Shown in pieces: positions 5,980 to 15,984 of a stretch of DNA of 64,000 nucleotides. The notes below the pieces were generated by a model. The model was not told where the DNA came from. It did not search any database and was given only the letters and a program-made list of their open reading frames with translations. The DNA comes from Saccharopolyspora phatthalungensis (GTDB taxonomy: Bacteria > Actinomycetota > Actinomycetes > Mycobacteriales > Pseudonocardiaceae): positions 682,001 through 746,000 of the forward strand of contig NZ_JACHIW010000002.1 of the NCBI RefSeq assembly GCF_014203395.1, read 5' to 3'. The first letter of the stretch is position 1; each line of letters opens with the position of its first letter. Both the position numbers and the translations under genes were made by a program.

Positions 5980-8418
5980 TCAGTTCTCCCTTTCGTTCTC
6001 AGGTGTTTCGCCGCCGAGCAGGCGGTGGATCACGTTGCCGTGCAACGGCAGCGAGGTGATGTCCACTCCGGACGGTTCCAGTGCGTCGGCCACCGCGTTG
6101 GCGATCGCCACCGGCAGGCTCATGCAGCTGCCTTCGCCGCACCCCTTCGCGCCGAGCCGGGTCAGCGGCGACGGTGTCTCCAGGTGATCGCTGAGGAGTT
6201 CGTAGGTCGTCTCGGCCGTGGTCGGGCACAGGTAGTCCATGAACGTCGCCGAGGTCGGCTGGCCCGATTCGGAGTAGCGCATCTCCTCGTAGAGCGCCCC
6301 GCCGATCGCGTGTGCCAGCGCACCGTGCACCTGCCCCTCCAGCAAGGTCGGGTTCAGGATGGTGCCCGCATCGTGCACTGTGGACACCAGCTCCACGTTG
6401 AGCTGGAGCGTGGCCGGGTCGATGCGGCACACCACCAGCTCGGCCACGAACCCGTAGCAGAGGCTGGAGTTGATCTGGTCGTCCCGGCTGGGGGCCTTGG
6501 CCTGCGGTGGGGTGAAGGCCGCTTCCTCGTACAGCCGGGCCGCGGTCCCGTCCGGCAACGATCCCGGATCCCAGTGCACCATCCCGGCGGCGTGCCGGAA
6601 CTCCACGGCGCGGGAGGGGTCGTCGCGATGCCGGATCTTGCCTTCGGCCAGCACCAGGTCCGCCGGGTCGAGCCCCAGCATGGTGCCGGCGGCCAGCCGC
6701 AGGGTGTGCGCGAGGCGCTCGCTGGCTTCCACCAGCGCGCTGGTCAGCAGCGGCGCGAAGCGGGACGAGTAGCTTCCGGAGCTGATGGTCCACGGCGTGG
6801 TGGCGGTGTCCATCTCGACGACCGGTCGCACCATGCCCAGCGGCAGCCCGAGCTGGTCTGCCACCACTTGTTGCGCCACGGTGGCGTGCCCCTGGCCCTG
6901 CGGCACCGTGCCCAGCAGGACCGAGACGATGCCGTTGACGTCGATGCTGACGCGCACGTGTTCGGTGGAACCGGACTTTCCTCGGCCGGGCGGGCGTTGG
7001 TCGGCGGGGGTGGCCAGGCCGACGTAACCGATGTTGGTGGCCGACGGGTCGACGATCGTGGCTACGCCGATGCCGAAGTATTCGCCCCGAGCCCGCGCTT
7101 CCTGTTGCCGCCGACGCAATTCCGGGTAGTCGGCGTTCTTCAGGGCGAGTTCGAACGCCTGCGGGTAGTCGCCCGAGTCGTAGATGCCGCCGGTCGCCGT
7201 GCGGTACGGGAATTCATCGGCGCGGACGAGGTTGCGCAGCCGGACCTCGACGGGATCCAGGCCGCATGTGATGGCGACCTTGTCCATCAGGCGTTCCAGC
7301 CCGAAGTAGAGCTGTTGGCCGCCGAAACCGCGGTTGAGCCCGGTGGGGGTCTTGTTGGTGACGACCGCCCGGGACCGGATCTGCACGGCATCGATGTCGT
7401 AGGCGCCGGTGATGTTGCCGAAGCACCGGTACAACGTGCTCGGTTCCGGTGGACGCAGGTAGGCGCCGACGTTGTCGATCAGGTCGACGCGCAGCGCTTG
7501 TACCGTGCCGTCGGCGGCCACGGCCGCGTCGAAGCGCATCGACCGATCCGACCCGGCCGAACTCGCCAGCAGGTGCTCGTTGCGGTCTTCGGTCCAGCGC
7601 ACCGGGCGTCCGGCGTGCTTGCTGGCCAGCGCCAGCAGGGCGACGTACGGGTAGATCCCGGCCTTGATGCCGAAGCTCCCGCCGTTGTCGGCCGGCACCA
7701 GCAGCCGAACCCGGGAGGTCGGTACGCCCAGTGCGCCCGCGATGACCGGCACCATCGAGAACGGCCCGTGGAAGTTGGCCCACGCCGTGATCGCCGGACC
7801 GTCCACCTCGTCCTGCCATTCGGCGATGACCGAGTAGCACTCCATCGGGGTGGAGGAATAGCGCGGGAACTCGTATTCCCCGCTGACGACGTGCTCAGCC
7901 GCCGCGAAGACCTCGTCGACCGGTCCGAAGTGGAATGTCCGGTCGGTTGCCACGTTGCCGTCGGCACCGTCGTGCAGTCGCGGTGCGTCCGGTTCGAGCG
8001 CCCGGGCGATGTCGACGACCGCGGGAAGCGGTGCGTAGTCGACGGTGACCAGTTCGGCGGCGTCTTCGGCCGCGTAGCGGTCACCGGCGACGACGACCGC
8101 GATCGGCTCGCCGACGAACCGTGCTTTGTCCGTCGCGGTCGGGTAGTACGGCATCGGTGCCTTCAGCGACAGCGGGAACGGGCGGAGCGTTTCAAGCACC
8201 TCGTCGGGGCCCACGACCGCCGCCACACCAGGGTGCGCGCGGGCGCGGGAGAGATCGACGCCGCGGATGCGCGCGTGCGGGTGCGGGCTGCGCACGATCG
8301 CCGCGGTCAGCGTGCCCGGCAGGGGGTCGAGGTCATCGAGGAACCGACCCCGGCCGCACAGCAGGGCGGGGTCCTCGATCCGGGCGGTCGTCCTGGGGGA
8401 AGCCATCCGCTGGTTCAC
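5980..8418 (-). CDS. Molybdopterin-binding large subunit of a xanthine-oxidase-family hydroxylase
   Basis: 812 residues with the usual two molybdopterin-binding domains. Seen: the N-terminal RFVGEPIAVVVAGDRYAAEDAAEL block, the cofactor-contact segment around NKTPTGLNRGFGGQQ, GTVPQGQGHATVAQQVVADQLG, and the C-terminal GAKGCGEGSCM carrying the predicted catalytic Glu. The active-site loop reads GLNRGFGGQQ, not the AYXCSFR of form I CO dehydrogenase, so this is a hydroxylase or reductase of another substrate. I chose GTG 8418, which overlaps the ligase stop as GTGA; ATG 8406 is an alternative. No Mo-cofactor maturation gene is in the operon. Acting with a CoA ligase and hydratase, it probably oxidises a ring or acyl-CoA substrate, which is inference. 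Confidence 0.92.
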   Translation of the reverse strand: MNQRMASPRTTARIEDPALLCGRGRFLDDLDPLPGTLTAAIVRSPHPHARIRGVDLSRARAHPGVAAVVGPDEVLETLRPFPLSLKAPMPYYPTATDKARFVGEPIAVVVAGDRYAAEDAAELVTVDYAPLPAVVDIARALEPDAPRLHDGADGNVATDRTFHFGPVDEVFAAAEHVVSGEYEFPRYSSTPMECYSVIAEWQDEVDGPAITAWANFHGPFSMVPVIAGALGVPTSRVRLLVPADNGGSFGIKAGIYPYVALLALASKHAGRPVRWTEDRNEHLLASSAGSDRSMRFDAAVAADGTVQALRVDLIDNVGAYLRPPEPSTLYRCFGNITGAYDIDAVQIRSRAVVTNKTPTGLNRGFGGQQLYFGLERLMDKVAITCGLDPVEVRLRNLVRADEFPYRTATGGIYDSGDYPQAFELALKNADYPELRRRQQEARARGEYFGIGVATIVDPSATNIGYVGLATPADQRPPGRGKSGSTEHVRVSIDVNGIVSVLLGTVPQGQGHATVAQQVVADQLGLPLGMVRPVVEMDTATTPWTISSGSYSSRFAPLLTSALVEASERLAHTLRLAAGTMLGLDPADLVLAEGKIRHRDDPSRAVEFRHAAGMVHWDPGSLPDGTAARLYEEAAFTPPQAKAPSRDDQINSSLCYGFVAELVVCRIDPATLQLNVELVSTVHDAGTILNPTLLEGQVHGALAHAIGGALYEEMRYSESGQPTSATFMDYLCPTTAETTYELLSDHLETPSPLTRLGAKGCGEGSCMSLPVAIANAVADALEPSGVDITSLPLHGNVIHRLLGGETPENEREN

Positions 8419-9989
8419 TTTCGGGATCCGATCGCAGCGCCGGTGGCGGTTTCGGCCAGCGGCTCGTAATGCCCCTGGGTCAGTTCGCGCCGCAGGATCT
8501 TGCCTACCGCGGACTTCGGCACTTGCGCCACGGCGACCAATCGTTTCGGCCGCTTGAGCGATGGAAGTCCGGACTGCTCGCGCACGAAGTTCGCCAGCAC
8601 CTCGACGGCGTGGTCGGCCGTCATTCCCTGCTCCGGAACGAAGAATGCGGTGGCGGCCTGGCCCCAGCGGTCGTCGGGCAGTCCGACGACCACGACGTCG
8701 CGCACCGCCGGACAGCGGATCAGCGCGTCTTCGATCTCGTCGGGGTAGATGTTCTCCCCGCCGGAATTGATCATGTCGTCGACCCGGCCGGAAACCCACA
8801 GGTCCCCGTCCTCATCCGCGACCGCCAGATCGCCCGGGAAGTACCAGCCGTCCCGGATCGACTTCGCGTCCGCATCCGGTCGCTGCCAGTAGCCACCGAA
8901 CGCCTCGGGGCTGTGCATCGAGATCGCGATCTGGCCCTGCATCCCGGCCGCCACCAGGTCGTTCGGCGACGCCTGCGGGTCCGGGTCGACCAGCCGGACC
9001 CGGGTGAACACCCCGGCGCGGCCGGCGCAGCCCGGCTTGGCCGCCACGTCCGGTCCGATGGTGAAGGTGTAAATCTCGGTGCTGCCGAAGTGGTTGACGA
9101 ACACGTCCGGGTTCAGGGTCTCGACCAGCTGCGCCGCCAGGGTCGGCGTCATCGACGCTCCGGCGTAGGCGAGCTTGCGCACGTTTGTCGCCTCGTGCAG
9201 GCGGCCGGTGCCGAGCAGACCCCAATAGATGGTGGGCACCAGGTATAAGGCGGAAACCCGTTCCCGGGTGATGAGTTCGAGCGATTCCTCCGCGTCGAAA
9301 CGCACCTGTGGCACCCAGGTGCCGGCGCTCACGACGCTGGCCAGCAAGCTCCGCAGGCCCATCGTGTGGAACATCGGCATCACGCCGAGGGTCGTCTCGA
9401 ACGAGCCCTGCCGGCTTTGCAGCAGGTGCGCGAGCACCGCGTGAAACTCCGCGGTGTGGGTTCGCGGGACGCCTTTTGGTTTCCCGGTGGTGCCCGAGGT
9501 GTAGAGCATGACGCTCACGTCGTCCCGGGCAACTCGAACGCCGAGCGCGCAGTCGGGCTGCTGGGCGGCCAGTTCGAGGATGGGCGCCGCTTCGGCGGGC
9601 GCTCCGTCGCCGACGTGTGCGCACCTGATCGGCGGCAGCGTCCCGAGCGCCGATTGCGTGGTGGCGGTCGTGGACGCATCGGTCACCACCAGCGCGGGCG
9701 CGGCGTCCCGCAGGCAGTAGGCCAGTTCGGGCGCGCCGAACCGGAAGGACAGCGGGACGGAGACCGCGCCGAGCTTCTGCGCCGCAAAGTGCAGCGAGGC
9801 CATCGGTTCGCCGCCTGCCAGCAGGAAGACCACGCGGTCCTTCGGCCGGACGCCCAGGTCGGCGAGTGCCCGTGCCAGGCGGTTCGTGTGGGCGTCCCAC
9901 TCCGCGTAGGTCATCGGGTTGGGCCCGCCGACCGCACGCCGTCTGGGATACCGCTCGGCAGTCCAGCGCAGCACTGTCCCGAGGTCCAT
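8415..9989 (-). CDS. Acyl/aryl-CoA synthetase (AMP-forming)
   Basis: 524 residues of the ANL superfamily, which activates a carboxylic acid to acyl-AMP and then acyl-CoA. Visible motifs: P-loop YTSGTTGKPKGV, the A5-type FGSTEIYTF, DGWYFPGDLAVADEDG with the ribose-binding Asp, the hinge GRVDDMINSGGENIYP, and the C-terminal catalytic Lys in PKSAVGKILRREL. ATG 9989 is preceded by GAGAGGAA and gives the normal family length, so the longer frame reaching 10193 is not used. It is the first gene of the six-gene operon, divergent from the PadR repressor about 110 bases away. It therefore probably supplies the CoA ester on which the hydroxylase and hydratase work. The substrate cannot be read from the sequence. 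Confidence 0.93.
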   Translation of the reverse strand: MDLGTVLRWTAERYPRRRAVGGPNPMTYAEWDAHTNRLARALADLGVRPKDRVVFLLAGGEPMASLHFAAQKLGAVSVPLSFRFGAPELAYCLRDAAPALVVTDASTTATTQSALGTLPPIRCAHVGDGAPAEAAPILELAAQQPDCALGVRVARDDVSVMLYTSGTTGKPKGVPRTHTAEFHAVLAHLLQSRQGSFETTLGVMPMFHTMGLRSLLASVVSAGTWVPQVRFDAEESLELITRERVSALYLVPTIYWGLLGTGRLHEATNVRKLAYAGASMTPTLAAQLVETLNPDVFVNHFGSTEIYTFTIGPDVAAKPGCAGRAGVFTRVRLVDPDPQASPNDLVAAGMQGQIAISMHSPEAFGGYWQRPDADAKSIRDGWYFPGDLAVADEDGDLWVSGRVDDMINSGGENIYPDEIEDALIRCPAVRDVVVVGLPDDRWGQAATAFFVPEQGMTADHAVEVLANFVREQSGLPSLKRPKRLVAVAQVPKSAVGKILRRELTQGHYEPLAETATGAAIGSRK

Positions 9990-10060
9990 ACCCAATTCCT
10001 CTCGCAGCATCCATGATGCGACTTCGTGGCCGGAGTCAGATCGTCCAGAGCGGATCGTCT

Positions 10061-10079
10061 GTTTCGGATGGTTGGAAAC
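10061..10079. promoter_or_regulatory. Inverted repeat in the ligase/padR divergent promoter region
   Basis: GTTTC (10061-10065) and GAAAC (10075-10079) form an inverted repeat with a nine-base spacer, 20 bases before the PadR start and 72 bases before the ligase start. PadR proteins commonly bind such repeats between themselves and the genes they repress. This is a candidate operator only. Confidence 0.35.
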
Positions 10080-10098
10080 GTACGATAAGGTTCGAAGT

Positions 10099-10650
10099 GT
10101 GTCAACGGTTCGGCTCTCGACGACCTCGTACGTCGTGCTGGGGATGATCGCGCTGCGCGGGCCCTCGACGTCGTATGACCTCAAACGCGCCATCGGCCAC
10201 TCGGTGGGCTACTTCTGGCACTTCCCGCACGCCCAGCTGTACTCCGAACCGAAGCGCCTGGAGCAGTTGGGGCTCCTGGAAGTCGACGAGGAAGACGACG
10301 GCCGACGCCGGAAGACCTACACGATCACCGAAGCGGGCCGCGAGGCCGTCCGCGCGTGGATCGCGGAACCGACCAACCAGCACTTCGAACTCCGCGACAT
10401 CGCGGAGATCAAACTGTTCTTCAACGAGCTCGCCGATCCGGTGGACATCACCCGACTGGCCCGCGACCAGATCAAGCAGCACGAGGCGCGCATCGCCGAG
10501 TACGAGGAGATGCAGCAGCGCTTCGGCGATGCGCCCGCCATTTCCCGGCGCATGGTCACGCTCGGGCTCGGCCTCGAAATGGAGCACGCCGCCCTGCGGT
10601 TCTGGTCGTCACTGGCCGAACGAGCCGAACGAGGCGAGTTCGGCTCTTGA
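10099..10650 (+). CDS. PadR-family transcriptional repressor
   Basis: 183 residues. Residues about 8-85 are the PadR winged helix: SYVVLGMIALRGPSTSYDLKRAI, FWHFPHAQLYSEPKRLEQLGLL, and the wing EEDDGRRRKTYTITEAGREAV. The C-terminal half (about 95-180) is the helical dimerisation domain of PadR subfamily 2-type proteins. The GTG at 10099 with ATAAGG nine bases upstream fits the domain start; the frame opens further upstream, but that part is opposite the ligase start. PadR proteins are usually released by phenolic or other small aromatic ligands, so its divergent position suggests it represses the ligase/hydroxylase operon until the substrate or its CoA ester appears. The ligand is unknown. Confidence 0.92.
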   Translation: MSTVRLSTTSYVVLGMIALRGPSTSYDLKRAIGHSVGYFWHFPHAQLYSEPKRLEQLGLLEVDEEDDGRRRKTYTITEAGREAVRAWIAEPTNQHFELRDIAEIKLFFNELADPVDITRLARDQIKQHEARIAEYEEMQQRFGDAPAISRRMVTLGLGLEMEHAALRFWSSLAERAERGEFGS

Positions 10651-10740
10651 AAGCTGGTTCAAACACAAGCGGACTCGGCTACCCCACCGGGTAGATACGC
10701 GTGTCACGAACCGAAAATCGCACAGGTGAGGAGACCGATC

Positions 10741-11301
10741 ATGACGAACGAACTTCGCGGGCGCAAGATCGCGATTCTGGCTGCGGACGGCGTCGAACGC
10801 GTGGAACTCGACCAACCGCGCGGTGCGCTCTATGGCGCCGGGGCGCAGACCGAGTTGCTCTCGCTCCACCCCGGCGAGATCGAAGCCCGGCAATTCGACA
10901 TCAACCCCGCCGGAACGTTGCCGGTCGACCGGCTGATCTCAGACGCATCGGCCGACGACTACGACGCGTTGTTGCTCCCGGGTGGCACGGTCAACCCCGA
11001 CCAGCTACGGAGGAACGCCGATGCGGTCTCCCTCGTCAAGGCATTCGCGGACGCGGGCAAACCGATCGCGGCCATCTGCCACGGCCCCTGGACCCTGGTC
11101 GAGGCCGATGTGGTGCGGGGACGCCGCCTGACGTCGTGGCCGAGCATCCGCACCGATCTGCGCAATGCCGGGGCGGAGGTCGTGGACGAAGAGGTCGTCA
11201 CGGATGGACAGTTCACCACCAGCCGCTCCCCTGCCGACCTCCCCGCCTTCTGCGCGGCGATCATTCACCAGTTCAGCCAGGCCAAGCAGGCCACCGCCTA
11301 A
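10741..11301 (+). CDS. DJ-1/PfpI-family protein
   Basis: 186 residues with the class I glutamine amidotransferase-like fold of the PfpI/YhbO group, reported in different members as proteases, glyoxalases or protein deglycases. The nucleophile elbow is AICHGPWTLVEADVVRGRRLTSWPSI, with Cys followed by His as in PfpI; the acidic partner is likely Glu in the GVERVELDQPRGAL segment. C-terminal FTTSRSPADLPAFCAAI matches the family. ATG 10741 has GAGGAG upstream. It follows padR on the same strand after 90 bases and converges on the phosphoglucomutase gene, with ends only 13 bases apart. A role in stress or carbonyl detoxification is likely but not shown. Confidence 0.9.
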   Translation: MTNELRGRKIAILAADGVERVELDQPRGALYGAGAQTELLSLHPGEIEARQFDINPAGTLPVDRLISDASADDYDALLLPGGTVNPDQLRRNADAVSLVKAFADAGKPIAAICHGPWTLVEADVVRGRRLTSWPSIRTDLRNAGAEVVDEEVVTDGQFTTSRSPADLPAFCAAIIHQFSQAKQATA

Positions 11302-11314
11302 CCGGAAGGCGGGA

Positions 11315-12958
11315 TCAACTGTCGGACTGCAGGGCCGCGGAGACGACCTGGCGTGCCTCGTCCTGGATGCGTGCGAGGTGGTCCGGTTCCCGGAAACTCT
11401 CAGCGTAGATCTTGTACACGTCCTCCGTTCCGGACGGCCTCGCCGCGAACCAGCCGAAGTCCGTCTCGACCTTCAATCCGCCGATGGGCGCATCGTTGCC
11501 GGGCGCGGTGGTGAGCAGCGACGTGATGGGGTCGCCTGCCAGCGTCGTCGCCCGCACGGCCGCCGGGGACAATTTCGACAGGCGTGCCTTCTCATCCGGC
11601 GTTGCCGGGGCGTCGATGCGGGCGTAGCTGGACTCGCCGAAGCGCTCGACGAGTTTGCGGTACAGCTCGTCCGGGTCGGCGCCGGTCCTGGCGGGGATCT
11701 CCGCCGCCAGCAGGCTGAGCAGGATGCCGTCCTTGTCGGTGGTCCACGCGCTGCCGTCGCGCCGGAGGAACGCGGCGCCGGCGCTCTCCTCACCGCCGAA
11801 CGCGATCGATCCCGCCAGCAACCCGGGAACGAACCACTTGAACCCCACCGGAACTTCGACCAGTCCGCGCCCTAGGTCCTCGGCCACCCGGTCGATCATC
11901 CGGGAGCTGACCAGTGTCTTGCCGACCGCGGCATCGGGTCGCCAGTCGGGCCGGTGGCCGAACAGGTAGTGGATCGCGACCGCCAGGTAGTGGTTCGGGT
12001 CGAGCAGGCCGGTTTCCCGGGTGACCACCCCGTGCCTGTCGGCATCGGCGTCGTTGCCCGTCGCGATCTGGAAATCGGCCCGCCGGTCGATCAGCGAGGC
12101 CATCGCGTACCGGGACGAGCAATCCATGCGGATCTTGCCGTCCCAGTCCAGCGTCATGAACCGGAACGTCGGATCGGCGTCCGGCGCAACCACCGTCAGG
12201 TCTAGCCGGTACCGGTCGGCGATCTCGGACCAGTAGGCGAGGCTGGCCCCGCCGAGGGGGTCGACGCCGATACGGATGCCCGCGGCCCGGATCGCATCGA
12301 GGTCGATGGCCGAAGCAAGCTCACCCACGTAGGCCTCGAGGAAGTCGTAGCTCCCCGTGGCGGCCTTGGCGCGGGCGTAGGCGGTCCTGCGCACGCCCGC
12401 CAAGTCCGCGCCGAGCAATTGGTTGGCACGCCTGGCGATCCAACTCGTGACCTCGGTTTCGGCGGGCCCGCCATGCGGCGGGTTGTACTTGAAACCGCCG
12501 TCCGTCGGGGGATTGTGGGACGGCGTGACGACGACCCCGTCGGATAGACCGCTCGTGCGCCCGGCGTTGCGCGCCAGGACGGCTCGGGACAAGGCCGGGG
12601 TCGGCGTGTAGCCGTCCCGGGCGTCCACGAGCACGTCCACCTCATTCGCCGCGAAGACCTCCAGTGCGCTGACAAGCGCCGGTTCCGACAGCGCGTGGGT
12701 GTCCCGAGCGAGAAACAGCGGGCCGTCGATGCGCTGAGCCGACCGCCAGTCGCAGATCGCCTGGCTGATGACCAGGATGTGGTCCTCGTTGAAGCTCCTA
12801 GTGAGGGACGAGCCGCGATGTCCGGAGGTACCGAAGGACACGCGCTGCTCCGGCGCGGCGGGATCGGGGCGCTCGGCGTAGTAAGCGGTCACCAGGCGTG
12901 CTACATCGACCAGATCAGCCGGCTCCGCACGCTGCCCCGCCCTGGGATGCACGGACAT
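11315..12958 (-). CDS. pgm: Phosphoglucomutase (alpha-D-glucose-phosphate specific)
   Basis: 547 residues, the usual length for this enzyme, which interconverts glucose 1-phosphate and glucose 6-phosphate in the cytoplasm. The active-site serine loop is [22 protein letters not shown], the metal loop is [10 protein letters not shown], the sugar-binding loop is FGGEESAG, and the phosphate-binding loop is [12 protein letters not shown]. The start ATG 12958 has GAGGTGG a few bases upstream. It lies 78 bases downstream of clpB on the same strand, so it may be read through from the chaperone operon or use its own promoter in that gap. All catalytic elements appear intact. Confidence 0.95.
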   Translation of the reverse strand: MSVHPRAGQRAEPADLVDVARLVTAYYAERPDPAAPEQRVSFGTSGHRGSSLTRSFNEDHILVISQAICDWRSAQRIDGPLFLARDTHALSEPALVSALEVFAANEVDVLVDARDGYTPTPALSRAVLARNAGRTSGLSDGVVVTPSHNPPTDGGFKYNPPHGGPAETEVTSWIARRANQLLGADLAGVRRTAYARAKAATGSYDFLEAYVGELASAIDLDAIRAAGIRIGVDPLGGASLAYWSEIADRYRLDLTVVAPDADPTFRFMTLDWDGKIRMDCSSRYAMASLIDRRADFQIATGNDADADRHGVVTRETGLLDPNHYLAVAIHYLFGHRPDWRPDAAVGKTLVSSRMIDRVAEDLGRGLVEVPVGFKWFVPGLLAGSIAFGGEESAGAAFLRRDGSAWTTDKDGILLSLLAAEIPARTGADPDELYRKLVERFGESSYARIDAPATPDEKARLSKLSPAAVRATTLAGDPITSLLTTAPGNDAPIGGLKVETDFGWFAARPSGTEDVYKIYAESFREPDHLARIQDEARQVVSAALQSDS

Positions 12959-13036
12959 CGACCACCTCTTCCGTAGGGTTTCCAGCGCAAGAAGCCACCG
13001 TATTCGACCTGCTGCCACGAAAGAAGGCGCTTGCCG

Positions 13037-15670
13037 TCATGCCGCCCGCGCGTGCTCTGCTGCTCCCTCCGCGTAGGAAATGTCCAGCTCGTCGTTGACA
13101 ACGGTCACCCGAACGACTCCGCCCTCACGCGCTTCTCCGCGCAGCAGTGCGCGTCCGATCCGGGTTTCCACCTCGTGCGCGATGAACCGGCGCAACGGCC
13201 GGGCACCGTAGACCGGATCGAAACCCTGCTCGGCGATTAGCTGGCGGGCTTCGTCGGTCACCTCAAGCGTGATCCTCCGGTCGGCCAGGCGACCGCGCAG
13301 CTCGTCGAATTGCAGGTCCACGATCCGCTCGATCTCGGGCAAGGACAGCGGGCGGAACAGCACGATGTCGTCGATGCGGTTAAGGAACTCCGGGCGGAAG
13401 TGGCCGCGCAACTCCGCCATCACGCGCTCGCGCGCGTCGGGTTTGATCTCGCCGCCGGCGACGCCTTCGAGCAGGTATTCCGACCCGATGTTGGAGGTCA
13501 TGATGATGACCGTGTTACGGAAGTCGACCGTGCGGCCCTGCGCATCGGTGATCCGGCCGTCGTCGAGCACCTGCAGCAAGGTGTTGAAGACCTCGGCGTG
13601 GGCCTTCTCGATCTCGTCGAACAGGACCACCGAGTAGGGCTTGCGCCGCACCGCCTCGGTGAGTTGCCCGCCTTCCTCGTACCCGACATAGCCGGGCGGC
13701 GCGCCAACGAGCCTGCTGACGGTGTGCCGCTCCTGGTACTCGCTCATGTCGAGCCGGATCATGTTCTCCTCGGCGTCGAACAGGGTGGCCGCCAAGGTCT
13801 TCGCCAGCTGGGTCTTGCCGACACCGGTGGGACCGAGGAACACGAACGACCCGATGGGCCGTCGCGGATCCCGGATACCCGACCGGGCGCGGATGATCGC
13901 GTCGGCGACGAGCGAAACCGCCTCGTCCTGACCGATAACCCGCTCACGCAGGATCTCGTCCAGGCGCAGCAGCTTTTCGCGTTCGCCCTCCTGCAGCCGC
14001 GCGACGGGGATGCCGGTCCACGCCGCGACGATCTCGGCGATCTCTTCGCCGGTCACGACTTCCCGGAGCAGCTGGTGATCACCCTGCTTGCCCGCAAGCT
14101 GCTCCTCCTCCGCGGCCAGCCGCCGTTCCAGCTCGGTGATCCTGCCGTACCGCAGCTCGGCCGCGCGGTTGAGATCGTAGTTTCGTTCGGCTTCCTCGGC
14201 TTCGCGCCGCAGCTGCTCCAGTTCCTGGCGCAGTTCCTGGACTCGTCGGATGGCCTGCCGTTCGGCTTCCCACTGCGCGTGCTTGGCGTCGGCCTCGGCG
14301 CGCAGATCCGCCAGCTCCCGGCGCAGTTCCGCCAGCCGGGCCTCGCTGGCGGGGTCGGATTCCTTGGACAGCGCGGCTTCCTCGATCTCCAGCCGCGTCA
14401 CGCGCCGGGTGAGCTCGTCGAGTTCGGCGGGCATCGAGTCGATCTCGGTGCGCAACCGGGCGCAGGCCTCGTCGACGAGGTCGATCGCCTTGTCCGGCAG
14501 GAAGCGGTCGGTGATGTAGCGGTGGCTCAGCATGGCCGCCGTGACCAGCGCGCTGTCCTGGATCTTCACGCCGTGGAACACCTCAAGGCGTTCGCGCAGG
14601 CCGCGCAGGATCGAGATGGTGTCCGCCACGCTCGGTTCGTCGACGATGACCATCTGGAAACGGCGTTCCAGCGCGGCGTCCTTCTCGACGCGCTTGCGGT
14701 ATTCGTCGAGCGTGGTCGCGCCGATCATGTGGAGTTCGCCGCGCGCGAGCATCGGCTTGAGCATGTTGCCGGCGTCCATCGCGCCCTCGGCCGCGCCCGC
14801 GCCCACGACGGTGTGCAGTTCGTCGACGAAGAGCAGGATGCGCCCTTCGGCGGACTTCACCTCGTTGAGCACGGCTTTGAGGCGTTCCTCGAACTCGCCC
14901 CGGTACTTCGCGCCCGCGACCAGCGACCCCATGTCGAGGGCGAAGACGGTCTTGTCCCGCAACCCCTCGGGAACGTCGCCGTGCACGATCCGCTGGGCCA
15001 GGCCTTCCACGATCGCGGTCTTGCCGACGCCGGGATCGCCGATGAGCACGGGGTTGTTCTTCGACTTGCGGCTGAGGATCTGGATCACCCGGCGGATCTC
15101 GGCGTCCCGGCCGATGACCGGGTCCAGGATCCCTCTGCGAGCCTCGTCCACCAGATCACGGCCGTACTTCTCCAGCGCTTCATACGAGCTCTCCGGTGTC
15201 GCCGAGGTGACCCGCTGACTTCCCCGGATGCGTGTCAGGGCGCTGAGGAACGACTCCCGGGTGATGCCGTGCTCGGCCAGCCGTCGACCGGAGTCGGTCG
15301 ACGATCCCTCCTCGATCAGCGCAAGGGCCAAGTGCTCCACCGACACGTACTCGTCCTTGAGCCGCTTGGCCGCACGCTCGGCCGCGTCCAGCAACCGGGA
15401 CAGGCGCTGCGTGACATACACCTGCCCCGGCGCGGCGCCCGGCCCGGTGACCTTAGGGCGTCGGGACAGCGCCTCTTGTGCGCTGCTGCGCAACGCGCTC
15501 AGATCGGCACCGGCTTGTTCGAGCACCCGCGGCACGATGCCCTCGGGCTGGTCGAGCAACGCCATGAGCAGATGCTCACCGTCGACCTCGGTGTGCCCCA
15601 GCTCGGTCGCCGCGCTCTGCGCATTCTGCAGCGCTTCTTGGGACTTCTGGGTCAAGCGGTTCATGTCCAT
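13037..15670 (-). CDS. clpB: ClpB-type ATP-dependent disaggregase
   Basis: 877 residues. An N-terminal Clp-N repeat domain (about 1-150) is followed by the first AAA+ module with Walker [16 protein letters not shown], a middle coiled-coil (about 405-525, rich in Glu, Arg and Leu) typical of ClpB rather than ClpC or ClpA, and the second AAA+ module with Walker [16 protein letters not shown] and Walker [13 protein letters not shown]. It rescues aggregated proteins together with DnaK. Start: ATG 15670 has GGGAGG upstream; a second ATG at 15664 overlaps the stop of the preceding gene as ATGA. It is the last gene of the dnaK operon here, so chaperone and disaggregase are made together. Confidence 0.96.
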   Translation of the reverse strand: MDMNRLTQKSQEALQNAQSAATELGHTEVDGEHLLMALLDQPEGIVPRVLEQAGADLSALRSSAQEALSRRPKVTGPGAAPGQVYVTQRLSRLLDAAERAAKRLKDEYVSVEHLALALIEEGSSTDSGRRLAEHGITRESFLSALTRIRGSQRVTSATPESSYEALEKYGRDLVDEARRGILDPVIGRDAEIRRVIQILSRKSKNNPVLIGDPGVGKTAIVEGLAQRIVHGDVPEGLRDKTVFALDMGSLVAGAKYRGEFEERLKAVLNEVKSAEGRILLFVDELHTVVGAGAAEGAMDAGNMLKPMLARGELHMIGATTLDEYRKRVEKDAALERRFQMVIVDEPSVADTISILRGLRERLEVFHGVKIQDSALVTAAMLSHRYITDRFLPDKAIDLVDEACARLRTEIDSMPAELDELTRRVTRLEIEEAALSKESDPASEARLAELRRELADLRAEADAKHAQWEAERQAIRRVQELRQELEQLRREAEEAERNYDLNRAAELRYGRITELERRLAAEEEQLAGKQGDHQLLREVVTGEEIAEIVAAWTGIPVARLQEGEREKLLRLDEILRERVIGQDEAVSLVADAIIRARSGIRDPRRPIGSFVFLGPTGVGKTQLAKTLAATLFDAEENMIRLDMSEYQERHTVSRLVGAPPGYVGYEEGGQLTEAVRRKPYSVVLFDEIEKAHAEVFNTLLQVLDDGRITDAQGRTVDFRNTVIIMTSNIGSEYLLEGVAGGEIKPDARERVMAELRGHFRPEFLNRIDDIVLFRPLSLPEIERIVDLQFDELRGRLADRRITLEVTDEARQLIAEQGFDPVYGARPLRRFIAHEVETRIGRALLRGEAREGGVVRVTVVNDELDISYAEGAAEHARAA

Positions 15671-15984
15671 GGTGGGTTACCTCCCGTACCGCTTCGACCG
15701 GCGGCCTGCAAGGCGGTTTCGAGTCGGCTGATCCGTTCGAGCAGGTCCAGCACGACGCCGATAGCGGCGTAGTTCAACGACAAGCCGCAGCGAAGGCGCT
15801 GGATCCGCGCTAGGGCGGCGGGCGCGTTCTCGTCGAACCACAACCGCCCCTGCACGTCGCGGGAGGCGTCCAGCAAGCCCAACGCCACGAAACGACGGAC
15901 CAGATCCGGATGCAGACCGGCGCGCGCGGCCGCCGTCTCCAGGCTCAACCGATGTGGGCGGGCCAACTGGTACCGAACGGTCAT
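15661..15984 (-). CDS. MerR-type chaperone modulator (CbpM/HspR-like)
   Basis: 107 residues. The N-terminal segment [28 protein letters not shown] is a MerR-type helix-turn-helix start, but the following wing is short and the rest is a helical segment, [30 protein letters not shown]. That size and pattern fit CbpM, which binds the J domain of CbpA, better than HspR (about 150 residues with a longer tail). HspR-like repression of this operon remains possible. The ATG at 15984 overlaps the stop of the upstream J-protein gene (TGATG), and its own end overlaps clpB, so production is tightly coupled to both. A direct J-protein partner role is inferred from the CbpA type of the neighbour. Confidence 0.75.
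   Translation of the reverse strand: MTVRYQLARPHRLSLETAAARAGLHPDLVRRFVALGLLDASRDVQGRLWFDENAPAALARIQRLRCGLSLNYAAIGVVLDLLERISRLETALQAAGRSGTGGNPPWT

Noticed and set aside
4304..8418. CO dehydrogenase form I
   Set aside because: The large subunit lacks the AYXCSFR active-site loop, and a CoA ligase and crotonase are embedded in the operon.
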